This document shows, piece after piece, positions 36,649 through 44,808 of a DNA stretch of 64,000 nucleotides (positions are counted from its first letter, which is position 1; each line of letters opens with the position of its first letter). The stretch covers positions 132,086-196,085 of the forward strand of contig CAMKOM010000003.1 of the NCBI GenBank assembly GCA_946414435.1. The letters run 5' to 3'. Both the position numbers and the translations under genes were made by a program. The DNA comes from an uncultured Bacteroidota bacterium. Lineage in GTDB: Bacteria; Bacteroidota; Bacteroidia; Bacteroidales; SZUA-534. The notes beneath the pieces were generated by a model. The model saw only the letters and a list, made by a program, of their open reading frames with translations, had not been told where the DNA came from and made no database searches.

Positions 36649-36876
36649 TTATCTCTTCACCAACGGCCAAATGAGTTTTTCAAGTCCGTTTGCCTTGATT
36701 TCGTACATCAGCTGCAGCTGACTGCCTATTTTCCCCTGCGGAAAGCCCTTCTGCGCGTACCAGGCAAGGTATGGCTCGGGCAGCTCAATGAGCAGGCGGC
36801 CTTCGTAACGGCCGTATGGCATACGGGTGTTGGCGAGCTCGATGAGCTGTTGGCGGTCGGGTGCGGCAGGTTGCAT
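36649..36876 (-). CDS. DUF3820 family protein
   Basis: A 75-residue protein matching the compact DUF3820 family: RMPYGRYEGRLLIELPEPYLAWYAQKGFPQGKIGSQLQLMYEIKANGLEKLI. The Met-Pro-(Tyr/Phe)-Gly-Arg-Tyr and Leu-Pro-x-x-Tyr-Leu-x-Trp blocks are the family signature. Some relatives have been linked to quorum-sensing regulated virulence factors in Pseudomonas, but the biochemical role is unknown. It stands alone between word-repeat spacers. Confidence 0.85.
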   Translation of the reverse strand: MQPAAPDRQQLIELANTRMPYGRYEGRLLIELPEPYLAWYAQKGFPQGKIGSQLQLMYEIKANGLEKLIWPLVKR

Positions 36877-36878
36877 TT

Positions 36879-36912
36879 TAGTTAGGATTTAGAATTTAAC
36901 AATTAGGATTTT
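36879..36912. repeat. Inverted copies of CCTAAATC words
   Basis: GTTAGGATTTAGAATTTAAC and AATTAGGATTTT, the reverse complement of the word family at 14082-14137 and 40402-40471, occur just upstream of the DUF3820 gene. Confidence 0.55.
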
Positions 36913-36989
36913 CTTCAATTCCTTTTTTTGTTTTTGAAATCGATAGTAAAAATACAATAATACGGAATGTGTTGGTGTTGAAAATAAGG

Positions 36990-37021
36990 TTTGTCAACAA
37001 CCAAAAGAAACGTATTTTTGC
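36990..37021 (+). promoter_or_regulatory. Complete Bacteroidota promoter of lptB
   Basis: TTTG (36990-36993), a 19-base spacer, and TATTTTTGC (37013-37021) form the best promoter in the window. Transcription would start about 12 bases before the ATG. Confidence 0.85.
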
Positions 37022-37039
37022 ACCAATACTATTCCGAAG

Positions 37040-37765
37040 ATGAAACTTATTGCAGAACATTTAGTGAAACGCTACGGCAGCCGCACGGTGGTGAAAGACG
37101 TGTCGTTTCAAGCCGAAAAGGGCGAGATTGTGGGGCTTCTGGGACCGAACGGCGCTGGCAAGACCACATCGTTCTATATGATTGTGGGACTGATTACGCC
37201 CAACGGCGGCAACATCTATCTCGACGACCTGAACGTGACGAAAGAACCAATCTACAAGCGCGCAAAACTCGGCATCGGCTACTTGGCGCAGGAAGCGTCG
37301 GTGTTCCGCAAATTGAGCGTTGAAGACAACATAATGTCGATTCTTGAGATGACCGACCTGACCAAAGAGCAGCAGAAGGAAAAACTTGAGTCGCTGCTGA
37401 CCGAGTTCAGCCTGCACCATATCCGCAAGAGCCTTGGAATCCAACTGTCGGGCGGCGAGCGGCGGCGCACCGAGATTGCCCGCGCCCTGGCCATCGACCC
37501 GTCGTTCATCCTGCTCGATGAGCCGTTTGCTGGCGTTGACCCGATTGCCGTTGAAGACATCCAACGCATTGTGCGTCAGTTGAAAGAGCGCGGCATTGGC
37601 GTCATCATCACCGACCACAACGTGCAGGAAACGCTCTGCATCACCGACCGCACCTATCTGCTCTACGACGGCCGCATTATGAAGGAAGGCTCGGCCCGTG
37701 AACTGGCTGACGACGAGGAAGTTCGACGCGTTTATCTGGGGCAGAATTTCGTGCTGAGAGAGTGA
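37040..37765 (+). CDS. lptB: LPS export ABC transporter ATP-binding protein LptB
   Basis: A 241-residue ATPase of the Lpt machine that powers LPS extraction by LptF/LptG. Walker A is GPNGAGKT (35-42), the signature is [15 protein letters not shown], Walker B is [14 protein letters not shown], and the H-loop is in [10 protein letters not shown]. This last stretch, [11 protein letters not shown] and [22 protein letters not shown], is specific to LptB. The promoter is strong. The gene is not adjacent to lptA or lptC here. Confidence 0.96.
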   Translation: MKLIAEHLVKRYGSRTVVKDVSFQAEKGEIVGLLGPNGAGKTTSFYMIVGLITPNGGNIYLDDLNVTKEPIYKRAKLGIGYLAQEASVFRKLSVEDNIMSILEMTDLTKEQQKEKLESLLTEFSLHHIRKSLGIQLSGGERRRTEIARALAIDPSFILLDEPFAGVDPIAVEDIQRIVRQLKERGIGVIITDHNVQETLCITDRTYLLYDGRIMKEGSARELADDEEVRRVYLGQNFVLRE

Positions 37766-37880
37766 TTATTAAAGGGAAGAGGTGAATGTTTAGAGGTAAG
37801 AAATGTGGTTTATTACTTTAAATGTTCCCGATTGTTGTCTGTAGTCCAAAAAGAAAATCACGAAACTGAAAATCAACATA

Positions 37881-40325
37881 TTGCTGCTTTTACTGCTCTG
37901 CGCCGCACAACTGAGCGCGCAGGTTACGCGCATCCGCGGAACGGTGGTTGACGACGAGAGCGGCGAGCCGATGCCGTTTGTGAATGTGGCCGTGAAGGGC
38001 ACGCAGATTGGCACCATCACAAGCGTTGACGGCACTTTCTTCATCGAGACGCGCAGTCACGTTGATACGCTGCTGGTGTCGTACCTGGGCTACCATCAGT
38101 TCAAAACGGCGCTTCGCAATGGTATCTATCAGGAAATCAACGTCAGACTGCAGCCTGACAACATTGTGATGGACGAGATTGTGGTGCACCCTGGCGAGAA
38201 TCCCGCATTCCGCATCTTGCGCGAGATTAACGAAAACAAGGCTCGAAACAACCCGATGCGCCAGTCGCTCTACACCTACGAGGTTTACAACAAAATGGAA
38301 CTCGACATTAACAACATCTCTGAGGAATACAAAAACCAAAAGATTTTCAAGAAGTTTCAATTCATTTTCGATTATATCGACACATCGGCAATAACAGGAA
38401 AAACATTCTTGCCAGTATTCATAACCGAAACATTGTCAGACTATTACTATCAAAAGAACCCCAAGCGCGAGAAAGAGGTGATAAAGGCGAGCCGCATCTC
38501 GGGCACCGAAGACGATATGGTGTCGGAATTTACGGGCAAGATGTACCTGGATTTCAATATCTATGACAATTTTGTGCCGATTCTGGGGCACGATTTTGTG
38601 AGCCCGATTGCGAACATCGGCCGCGTGTACTACAAATATTACCTGATTGACAGCACTTTCCGCGACAATCGCTGGTGCTATCAGATTTCGTTCAAGCCGA
38701 AACGCAAGCAGGAACCCACGTTCACGGGCTACTTCTGGGTGCACGACACCACGTTTGCCATCGAGAGTTACAAAATCCGCATTTCCGAGGGCGTGAACAT
38801 CAACTTTGTGTCGGATTTTGTGGCCGAGCAGTCGTTTACGTATGTCGATGATTCTGTGTGGTTTCCGAAGAAGCAGGAACTGTTTGTCGATTTCTCGGTG
38901 ACGCAGAAAGACTACGGCTTTTTCGGGCGCAAAACCACGTCGTACAGCAACATAAACATTCACCCCGACTTGCCCGACAAGACTTTCTCGGCATCGGCGC
39001 CGACCGAAACAGTGCTGCTCGACGACGCGATGCAGAAATCGACCGACGACTGGGACCACTTGCGCCACGAGGAATTGAGCCAGCGCGAGAAGGACATTTA
39101 TGTGATGGTGGACTCGGTGCGCGAGGTGCCGATGTTCAACAATATCGTTAAACTCGTAAATGCCTTTATAACAGGTTATTGGGAAAGTGGATATGTCGAA
39201 ATCGGACCATACTACACACTCTACAGTTTCAACCCCATCGAAGGTAGCCGTTTCAAACTGAGCTTGCGAACCAGCAACTTATTCAGTACCAGGCATATGC
39301 TTTACGGCCATCTTGCCTACGGCACCCGCGACCGCAAACTGAAGTACGGTCTGGGATTTACCGAAATGTTCAGCAAGATGCCCCGACGGTGCGCCAACAT
39401 CTACTATTTCCACGACAACGAGCAACTCGGCCTGACCGACAACGCTTTTTTGAGCGATAACATCCTGTCGTCGCTGTTTGCGCGCGAGCAGAACGACAAA
39501 CTCACCATTGTAAACGAGGGCGGCGCCTACTACGACCACGAGTGGTTTGCAGGCTTCTCAACCAAGTTCAAGGTGCGCCACAAGCAAATTTACGCGTCGG
39601 AAACGGTGCCATTCCAGATGTACGACGAGAAACTGCGTGACACAGTGAATGTTACCAGCCTGCGCACGACCGAATTGTCGGTAAATTTCCGATTCGCCTA
39701 CAACGAGAAGTTTATTATGGGCGAGTTCGAGCGCCGCAGCCTTGGCACCGATTACCCGATTTTCAACATCGGGCTGACCGTCGGTGTGCCAAACATAATG
39801 AACAGTAAATATGAGTATTACAAGCTTCACGCGAGTATGGAACAAACTGTGCCGCTGAAGCCTTTGGGCGATTTGCGCTATGTTATCGACGCAGGAAAAA
39901 CGTTTGGCAAGGCGCCGTTCCCGTTCCAGCAACTGCACGAAGGCAACCAAACCTACGCTTACGACGAGTATGCCTTCAACCTGATGAATTATTACGAGTT
40001 TGTGAGCGACCAGTACGTCACGCTTATGCTCGAGCATCACTTTAAGGGATTGTTTCTGAACCACATACCGCTAATGCGACGACTCAAATGGCGCGAGGTG
40101 GCCACTGGCAAGATTTTGGTCGGCGATTTTGCGCACCGCACCAACGACGACCTGTTCTTCCCCACCACGCTCAACACTCTGCACAAGCCGTATGCTGAGG
40201 CAGGCGTTGGTATCGAGAACATTTTCAAGTTTTTCCGCGTCGATGCCATCTGGCGTCTCACCTATCTCGACCACGAAGATGTGCTGCCGTTTGGAATTTT
40301 GGCGAAGATGCAGTTGAGGTTCTGA
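37881..40325 (+). CDS. DUF5686 family outer-membrane protein with carboxypeptidase-like domain
   Basis: An 814-residue (or slightly longer) exported protein: hydrophobic signal (LLLLLLCAAQLSAQ), a carboxypeptidase-regulatory-like domain (about 18-95, IRGTVVDDESGEPMPFVNVAVKGTQIGTITSVDGTF) and a long DUF5686 barrel region (about 105-814) ending KMQLRF. The start is unclear. TTG at 37881 gives a signal with no positive charge. The in-frame codons upstream back to a stop at 37842 read KKKITKLKINI, which would make a typical n-region, but they contain no ATG, GTG or TTG. It follows lptB but has a 115-base spacer. Confidence 0.82.
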   Translation: MLLLLLCAAQLSAQVTRIRGTVVDDESGEPMPFVNVAVKGTQIGTITSVDGTFFIETRSHVDTLLVSYLGYHQFKTALRNGIYQEINVRLQPDNIVMDEIVVHPGENPAFRILREINENKARNNPMRQSLYTYEVYNKMELDINNISEEYKNQKIFKKFQFIFDYIDTSAITGKTFLPVFITETLSDYYYQKNPKREKEVIKASRISGTEDDMVSEFTGKMYLDFNIYDNFVPILGHDFVSPIANIGRVYYKYYLIDSTFRDNRWCYQISFKPKRKQEPTFTGYFWVHDTTFAIESYKIRISEGVNINFVSDFVAEQSFTYVDDSVWFPKKQELFVDFSVTQKDYGFFGRKTTSYSNINIHPDLPDKTFSASAPTETVLLDDAMQKSTDDWDHLRHEELSQREKDIYVMVDSVREVPMFNNIVKLVNAFITGYWESGYVEIGPYYTLYSFNPIEGSRFKLSLRTSNLFSTRHMLYGHLAYGTRDRKLKYGLGFTEMFSKMPRRCANIYYFHDNEQLGLTDNAFLSDNILSSLFAREQNDKLTIVNEGGAYYDHEWFAGFSTKFKVRHKQIYASETVPFQMYDEKLRDTVNVTSLRTTELSVNFRFAYNEKFIMGEFERRSLGTDYPIFNIGLTVGVPNIMNSKYEYYKLHASMEQTVPLKPLGDLRYVIDAGKTFGKAPFPFQQLHEGNQTYAYDEYAFNLMNYYEFVSDQYVTLMLEHHFKGLFLNHIPLMRRLKWREVATGKILVGDFAHRTNDDLFFPTTLNTLHKPYAEAGVGIENIFKFFRVDAIWRLTYLDHEDVLPFGILAKMQLRF

Positions 40326-40401
40326 AAGATGGTGAATCGGCGAACCGATGAATCTTTTTTTTGGGGGTAAAGACGAAACGCGCCACATCTGTACAATATC
40401 A

Positions 40402-40471
40402 TTCAATCCTAATTCAAAAATCTAAAAATCATAATTCCTAAATCCTACCTTCTAAATCCTAAATTCAAAAT
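40402..40471. repeat. CCTAAATC word repeats before the dNK gene
   Basis: Overlapping words AATCCTAATTC, AAATCTAAAAATC, TTCCTAAATCC and CTAAATCCTAAATTC fill the spacer. Related words are at 14082-14137 and inverted at 36879-36912. A small perfect palindrome TTTTAGT-N4-ACTAAAA follows at 40482-40499. Confidence 0.65.
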
Positions 40472-40508
40472 TAATTTTCTATTTTAGTCGCAACTAAAAA
40501 CTGACACT

Positions 40509-41129
40509 ATGTACATCGGAATAGCAGGAAACATCGGCTCTGGAAAGACCACTCTGACAGGGCTTTTGGCCAAAAACTTCAAATGGGAAGCACACTACGA
40601 AGAGGCCGACAACCCGTATATGAACGATTTTTACAACGATATGCAGCGCTGGTCGTTCAACCTTCAGATTTATTTTCTGAACAGCCGATACAACCAGATT
40701 CTGCAAATACTGAAATCGGGCAAAACCATCATCCAGGACCGCACCATCTACGAGGATGCGCACATTTTCGCACCCAACCTGCACGATATGGGACTGTTGA
40801 GCACACGCGACTTCAACACCTATTTCGCATCATTTGAATTGATGAGCAAATTTATCCAACCACCTGATTTACTGATATATCTGCGTGCATCAGTGCCAAC
40901 ATTGGTGCGTAACATTCAAAAGCGCGGACGCGACTACGAGAGTTCTATCCGCATCGATTACCTGAAACGGCTCAACGAGCGCTACGAGGCTTGGATTGCC
41001 AAATACGACTTGGGCAAACTGCTTATTTTCGATGTCGATGATATGAATTTTACCGAAAAACCCGAAGACCTGCGCACCATCATCGACCGCATCGACGGCG
41101 AGATAAACGGCCTGTTCAAGCGCAAATAG
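40509..41129 (+). CDS. Deoxynucleoside kinase
   Basis: A 206-residue salvage enzyme that phosphorylates deoxynucleosides with ATP. P-loop GNIGSGKT is at residues 7-14, the substrate-binding YEEADNPYMNDFY and QDRTIYEDAHIF (with the DRS-like DRT) follow, and the LID-type Arg segment is IQKRGRDYES. Similar Bacteroidota enzymes are annotated as deoxyadenosine or deoxyguanosine kinase; specificity cannot be assigned. It is separated by 3 bases from a DUF58 gene. Confidence 0.88.
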   Translation: MYIGIAGNIGSGKTTLTGLLAKNFKWEAHYEEADNPYMNDFYNDMQRWSFNLQIYFLNSRYNQILQILKSGKTIIQDRTIYEDAHIFAPNLHDMGLLSTRDFNTYFASFELMSKFIQPPDLLIYLRASVPTLVRNIQKRGRDYESSIRIDYLKRLNERYEAWIAKYDLGKLLIFDVDDMNFTEKPEDLRTIIDRIDGEINGLFKRK

Positions 41130-41132
41130 CCG

Positions 41133-42053
41133 ATGGAAACACTACAAGAGATAATCGAATTCGACAGGTTCGACAATCTCGAATGGTGCGCCCGGCAGAT
41201 TGTCGAGGGATTCATAACAGGGTTACACAAAAGCCCCTACCACGGCTTCTCGGTTGAGTTTGCCGAACACAGGCTCTACAACCAGGGCGAATCGACGCGC
41301 CACATCGACTGGAAACTCTTTGCCCGCACCGACAAACTCTTCACCAAACAGTTCGAAGAAGAGACCAATATGCGGTGCAACATACTGATTGACACGTCAT
41401 CGTCGATGCTATTCCCGACGGGCAAAGGCAAGCAGATGAACAAACTCACGTTCTCAATCTACTCGGCCGCAGCACTCATCCACCTTCTGCGCCGCCAGCG
41501 CGACGCGGTGGGCATCACGCTCTTTTCGGACCAGATTGAACTGCAGACCGAATCGCGCTTGTCGGAATCGCACGCCAAAATGCTCTACGCCGAACTTGAG
41601 AAATGCCTTTGGGCGAAGCACATATCGGCGCGGCACACCACCGACCTTGCCGACACTCTGCACCTGACGGCCGAGAAAATGCACAAGCGGTCGCTGATAA
41701 TCGTCTTTTCCGACTTGTTTGCGCCTGATATGCGGGGACTTTACAGCGCTATCGAGCACCTGAAACACAACCGCCACGAGGTGGTCATCTTCCACATCAC
41801 TGACCACGAGCACGAGATGCAACTCGACTACCCAAACCGCCCCATCTGCTTTGTGGATATGGAAACGGGCGAAAAAATCAAACTGAACCCAAACCAGATA
41901 CGCGATGCATACCAAAGCACTGTGGACTCGTTTATGACCGACCTTCAAACCAAATGCGGCCAGTACGGCATCGAGCTTGTAAGCGCCGACGTGAACCAGA
42001 ATTTCGCCGACATCCTGATTCCCTTCCTGATAAAACGAGCGAAGGCGGGATAA
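41133..42053 (+). CDS. DUF58 domain protein (vWA-like)
   Basis: A 306-residue cytoplasmic protein with the DUF58 core YNQGESTRHIDWKLFARTDKLFTKQFEEETN (about 49-79) leading into a vWA-like fold with LIDTSSSMLF (the MIDAS DxSxS motif, about 87-95). DUF58 proteins usually accompany MoxR AAA ATPases as chaperone-like partners; none is seen here. It has no membrane segments and is cotranscribed with the dNK gene. Confidence 0.85.
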   Translation: METLQEIIEFDRFDNLEWCARQIVEGFITGLHKSPYHGFSVEFAEHRLYNQGESTRHIDWKLFARTDKLFTKQFEEETNMRCNILIDTSSSMLFPTGKGKQMNKLTFSIYSAAALIHLLRRQRDAVGITLFSDQIELQTESRLSESHAKMLYAELEKCLWAKHISARHTTDLADTLHLTAEKMHKRSLIIVFSDLFAPDMRGLYSAIEHLKHNRHEVVIFHITDHEHEMQLDYPNRPICFVDMETGEKIKLNPNQIRDAYQSTVDSFMTDLQTKCGQYGIELVSADVNQNFADILIPFLIKRAKAG

Positions 42054-42414
42054 TTATTTGTAATCAGAACAATAAAATTATAGGCTTGTCGCGAGCACAA
42101 TTGCAGCAAAACAACCATCCCCGCAACAGTGAAGAACAAATTTCTTTTCACAATCTAAATCATCGCGTGTATATGCCGTTAAACCTCATAAATACAGGCA
42201 TATACAAATACAAACAAATCCCCGCAGGTTGGCAAATCGCACCGTTTATCCATTATTTCAGTTGAACGGACGATATGTTGGGCGGGTAAAGTGGATTTTT
42301 TGGCGGCAATTGGCTGATTGTCAAATGGCGAAAGGTCTTGAATTTTTCTAACGGATTGACAAGCATTATTTTTACTGTAGAGTTAGGAAATTTATTTTTG
42401 CAAAAAACACTTTT
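42054..42414. other. 361-base gap with no supported gene
   Basis: The gap holds a 30-codon frame at 42173-42265 whose translation (for example YKQIPAGWQIAPFIHYFS) vaguely recalls an AraC N-terminal segment, possibly a remnant, then a promoter for the next gene. No terminator or RNA gene is clear. Confidence 0.35.
42393..42401 (+). promoter_or_regulatory. -7 box of the Nim-like gene
   Basis: TATTTTTGC matches the consensus; the ATG at 42415 lies 13 bases downstream, so the 5' leader is very short. Confidence 0.65.
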
Positions 42415-42888
42415 ATGCGTCGCAAAGACCGTGAAATAACAGATTTTCAGCAGATTGCCGACATTCTGAGCCGTTGCAACACAATCCGTTTAGGCATTGG
42501 CGGCGGTGAATACCCCTATGTGGTGCCCGTCTCGTTCGGTATGGAAACAATTGACGGAAAGGCAGTTGTCTATTTTCACTGCGCCCGCCAGGGATTGAAA
42601 GTCGATTTGCTCGAACGCAACAAAAAAGTTTGCGTTGAAGCCGATATTTTTATCCGCACCGAAGAAATAACGCACGGAATCACAGCGCGTTACGAGAGTG
42701 TAATCGGTTTTGGCGAGAGCGTTTTCCTGACCGATACAGAGGAAATGGTTCACGGCCTGAAACTTATCTGCGAACACTACGGGTATGCTGATTATCAGAT
42801 TGATAACTGCAGCTCATTGCAGCACGTTTTGGTCGGAAAAATTGTTTTGGAACAGATTTCGGGAAAGCGGAATGTTAAAACCGAATAA
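42415..42888 (+). CDS. Pyridoxamine 5'-phosphate oxidase-like (NimA-type) flavoprotein
   Basis: A 157-residue split-barrel protein of the PNPOx-like superfamily. It begins MRRKDREITDFQQIADILSRCNTIRLGI; the conserved VYFHCARQGLKVDLLERNKKVCVE (about 43-65) is the Nim-type core with its His. Such proteins bind FMN, and some Nim relatives reduce nitroimidazole drugs. Resistance cannot be concluded from this. It precedes the ElaA-like gene by 29 bases. Confidence 0.85.
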   Translation: MRRKDREITDFQQIADILSRCNTIRLGIGGGEYPYVVPVSFGMETIDGKAVVYFHCARQGLKVDLLERNKKVCVEADIFIRTEEITHGITARYESVIGFGESVFLTDTEEMVHGLKLICEHYGYADYQIDNCSSLQHVLVGKIVLEQISGKRNVKTE

Positions 42889-42917
42889 ATATTGTGGCTC
42901 TAAACGATTGATTGGCA

Positions 42918-43355
42918 ATGGATTTCTACGCAAAGCGATTCAACGAACTTACGCCGACTGAAGTTTACGAAATACTGAAGGCGCGGCAGAAGGTTTTTAT
43001 GGTTGAGCAGAAGATAATCTGTGTCGACGCCGACGACATTGACTACCGCTGTCTTCACTGCTTTTTTATGCGCGACGGTACTGTAGAAGCTTATTTGAGA
43101 GCATTTTACGACGACGTTCGGCCATCAACCGTAACCGTTGGGCGGGTGCTGACAATAACGCGCGGCAAGGGCATCGGCCGCCAACTTATGGAACGCGCCA
43201 TTGCCGAAATCAAGCGCCAACTTCCGTGCTCAACAATCCGTATGGACGCTCAAAAACAGGCGCAAGGCTTTTACGAGAAAATCGGGTTCAAAACAGTTTC
43301 TGGCGAATATCTCGAAGAAGGCGTGGTGCACGTTGATATGGAAATGGCTTTGTAG
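42918..43355 (+). CDS. GNAT-family N-acetyltransferase (ElaA-like)
   Basis: A 145-residue acetyltransferase with the ElaA-type opening LTPTEVYEILKARQKVFMVEQKIICVDADDIDY and the acetyl-CoA loop RGKGIGRQLMERAIAEIK (R-G-x-G-I-G). The substrate is unknown. Start is ATG at 42918 (MDFYAKRFNELT); an in-frame TTG at 42912 adds MA. It is convergent with the DUF4374 gene across a terminator. Confidence 0.87.
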   Translation: MDFYAKRFNELTPTEVYEILKARQKVFMVEQKIICVDADDIDYRCLHCFFMRDGTVEAYLRAFYDDVRPSTVTVGRVLTITRGKGIGRQLMERAIAEIKRQLPCSTIRMDAQKQAQGFYEKIGFKTVSGEYLEEGVVHVDMEMAL

Positions 43356-43371
43356 ATTCCAAATAAGGCAC

Positions 43372-43404
43372 AAAAAAAGCCGAACACTCTAAAGCATTCG
43401 GCTT
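43372..43404 (-). terminator. Terminator after the DUF4374 gene
   Basis: AAGCCGAA (43377-43384) pairs with TTCGGCTT (43397-43404); on the minus strand a run of seven T residues follows. It serves the DUF4374/TonB gene pair. Confidence 0.8.
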
Positions 43405-43424
43405 ACTAAAACAGCGTCTATAAC

Positions 43425-44642
43425 TTATTTATCGAAACTATAGAAGAACGACGGGAAGCCATCGACTGTGGCAACCTTGGATTCAACGGCGCCAGTTTCA
43501 AGGTCGACGGTGCTGAAGCCGTTGTAATCGTCGTTGGCCGAACCGTAAACCATCTTGCCTTTGTGGCGGCCCATTGCCACGCCGTGGCCGTTTGAGTGCG
43601 GAAGGCCTTCAATCACCTTTATACTCTGATTGTAAAGGTCGACAATGACGCCGACACCCGTGCGGGCAATGTAAGTGTTTGTGTTAGTGGGGTCAAGACC
43701 CATTGCAAATCCGTAGGCGTACATTTTGCCATTGCCAGTGTAACGGCACATCATCATACAGTTGAGATAGTCGCAACTCAAACCGCTTACTTTGGTTTTG
43801 CTCAAATTGATACTGTATGACTCATCGAATTCGGTTTCGCCTTTTTTTATGCGGGCGACGCCAGCGTCGAGTCCAGGAATATAGCCGAACGAGCCAATGC
43901 AGTTAATGTAAAGGTCGCCGTTCTCATCTTCGAAAATCGACTGATTATCAACAGGTCGCGTAGGCGCGGAAAGACCTACTGCGGTGCTGCGGATTCGCTT
44001 GATAAAACTGTCGTCGGCAACATTGTAGAGAGCCATTTCGAGAGCGTTCTCAACGGGCATCCACTGCGCATTGAACTGTTCCAGAGCAACATACAGAATG
44101 CCGTCGCGAATGTAGAGTGCGCCAGGATAGGCCGACACGCCTTCGTTGCGAAGCGACGAGACATCAATGCGTGAGATTTCGGTCATTGTTGTCGGGTTGA
44201 AGACGACAATCAAATCAAGGCTTTGGCAGCATACGTAAGCCTTTGTGTCGCTAGCCTCAACCACAATGGCAGCGCTAGAATTGGCAGGCAGCGCCATCGA
44301 GCCCTTGAGTTCCAATTGGTTGGCGTCGTTCAGCACGTAACGGCGCAGTTTCAGTTCGGTTCCGCCCATATAATCGGGGAAGACGTAAATGTTGCCGCTC
44401 TTGCAGACGCACGGATACGAGCCGAACCCCAGCGGAAGGGCGTTTGAGTTGTCGTAGTGAATTCCGCCTTCAAGACTGCCGACGGCCTGCAGATAACCGC
44501 TGCCGCTGTCGCCCGACGGGTTTGTCACTGTTGTGGAAAACAAGATTTTACCTGACGTCGAAGTGTTCTCGTCGTCCTCTTTGTCGCACGCAACAAACGT
44601 TGTTGCCAATGCGGCCATTAAAAATAAATGTCTGATTTTCAT
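43425..44642 (-). CDS. DUF4374 domain lipoprotein
   Basis: A 405-residue lipoprotein: signal with lipobox FVAC (Cys19), then repeated beta-strand blades consistent with a propeller-like DUF4374 domain (PNSSAAIVVEASDTKAYVC, LYINCIGSFGYIPG). DUF4374 proteins are usually encoded with TonB receptors for siderophores or other metal-linked ligands and may bind the ligand at the cell surface. Here the receptor gene lies just upstream on the same strand, 166 bases away. The ligand is not known. Confidence 0.85.
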   Translation of the reverse strand: MKIRHLFLMAALATTFVACDKEDDENTSTSGKILFSTTVTNPSGDSGSGYLQAVGSLEGGIHYDNSNALPLGFGSYPCVCKSGNIYVFPDYMGGTELKLRRYVLNDANQLELKGSMALPANSSAAIVVEASDTKAYVCCQSLDLIVVFNPTTMTEISRIDVSSLRNEGVSAYPGALYIRDGILYVALEQFNAQWMPVENALEMALYNVADDSFIKRIRSTAVGLSAPTRPVDNQSIFEDENGDLYINCIGSFGYIPGLDAGVARIKKGETEFDESYSINLSKTKVSGLSCDYLNCMMMCRYTGNGKMYAYGFAMGLDPTNTNTYIARTGVGVIVDLYNQSIKVIEGLPHSNGHGVAMGRHKGKMVYGSANDDYNGFSTVDLETGAVESKVATVDGFPSFFYSFDK

Positions 44643-44664
44643 TTTGTTATAATTTTAAATTAAA

Positions 44665-44714
44665 AGTGAATTATGAATTACGAATTATGAATTACGAATT
44701 ATGAATTACGAATG
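44665..44714. repeat. Tandem GAATTATGAATTAC repeats
   Basis: The unit GAATTATGAATTAC (14 bp) and its close variants are repeated about three times between the DUF4374 gene and the TonB receptor gene. Confidence 0.75.
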
Positions 44715-44755
44715 CTATTTTTATATTAATTATCAACCACTTATATCTTGTACCT

Positions 44756-44806
44756 AATGCCTTTTGCCTAATGCCCAACACCTAACACCCAATACCCAAC
44801 ACCAAA
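44756..44806. repeat. CCTAATGCCCAACACC word repeats
   Basis: A run of words CCTAATG, CCCAACA, CCTAACA, CCCAATA, CCCAACA, each about 7 bases apart, directly beyond the receptor stop codon. Confidence 0.65.
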
Positions 44807-44808
44807 AA

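Noticed and set aside
42173-42265. Possible AraC N-terminal remnant
   Set aside because: Only 30 codons with weak resemblance and no adjoining HTH. It is kept as a note in the gap entry.
42415-42888. Nitroimidazole resistance gene
   Set aside because: The fold and core match NimA-type flavoproteins, but most such proteins have other roles and no insertion element is present.
44665-44806. CRISPR array
   Set aside because: The units are contiguous short words with no unique spacers and no cas genes nearby.
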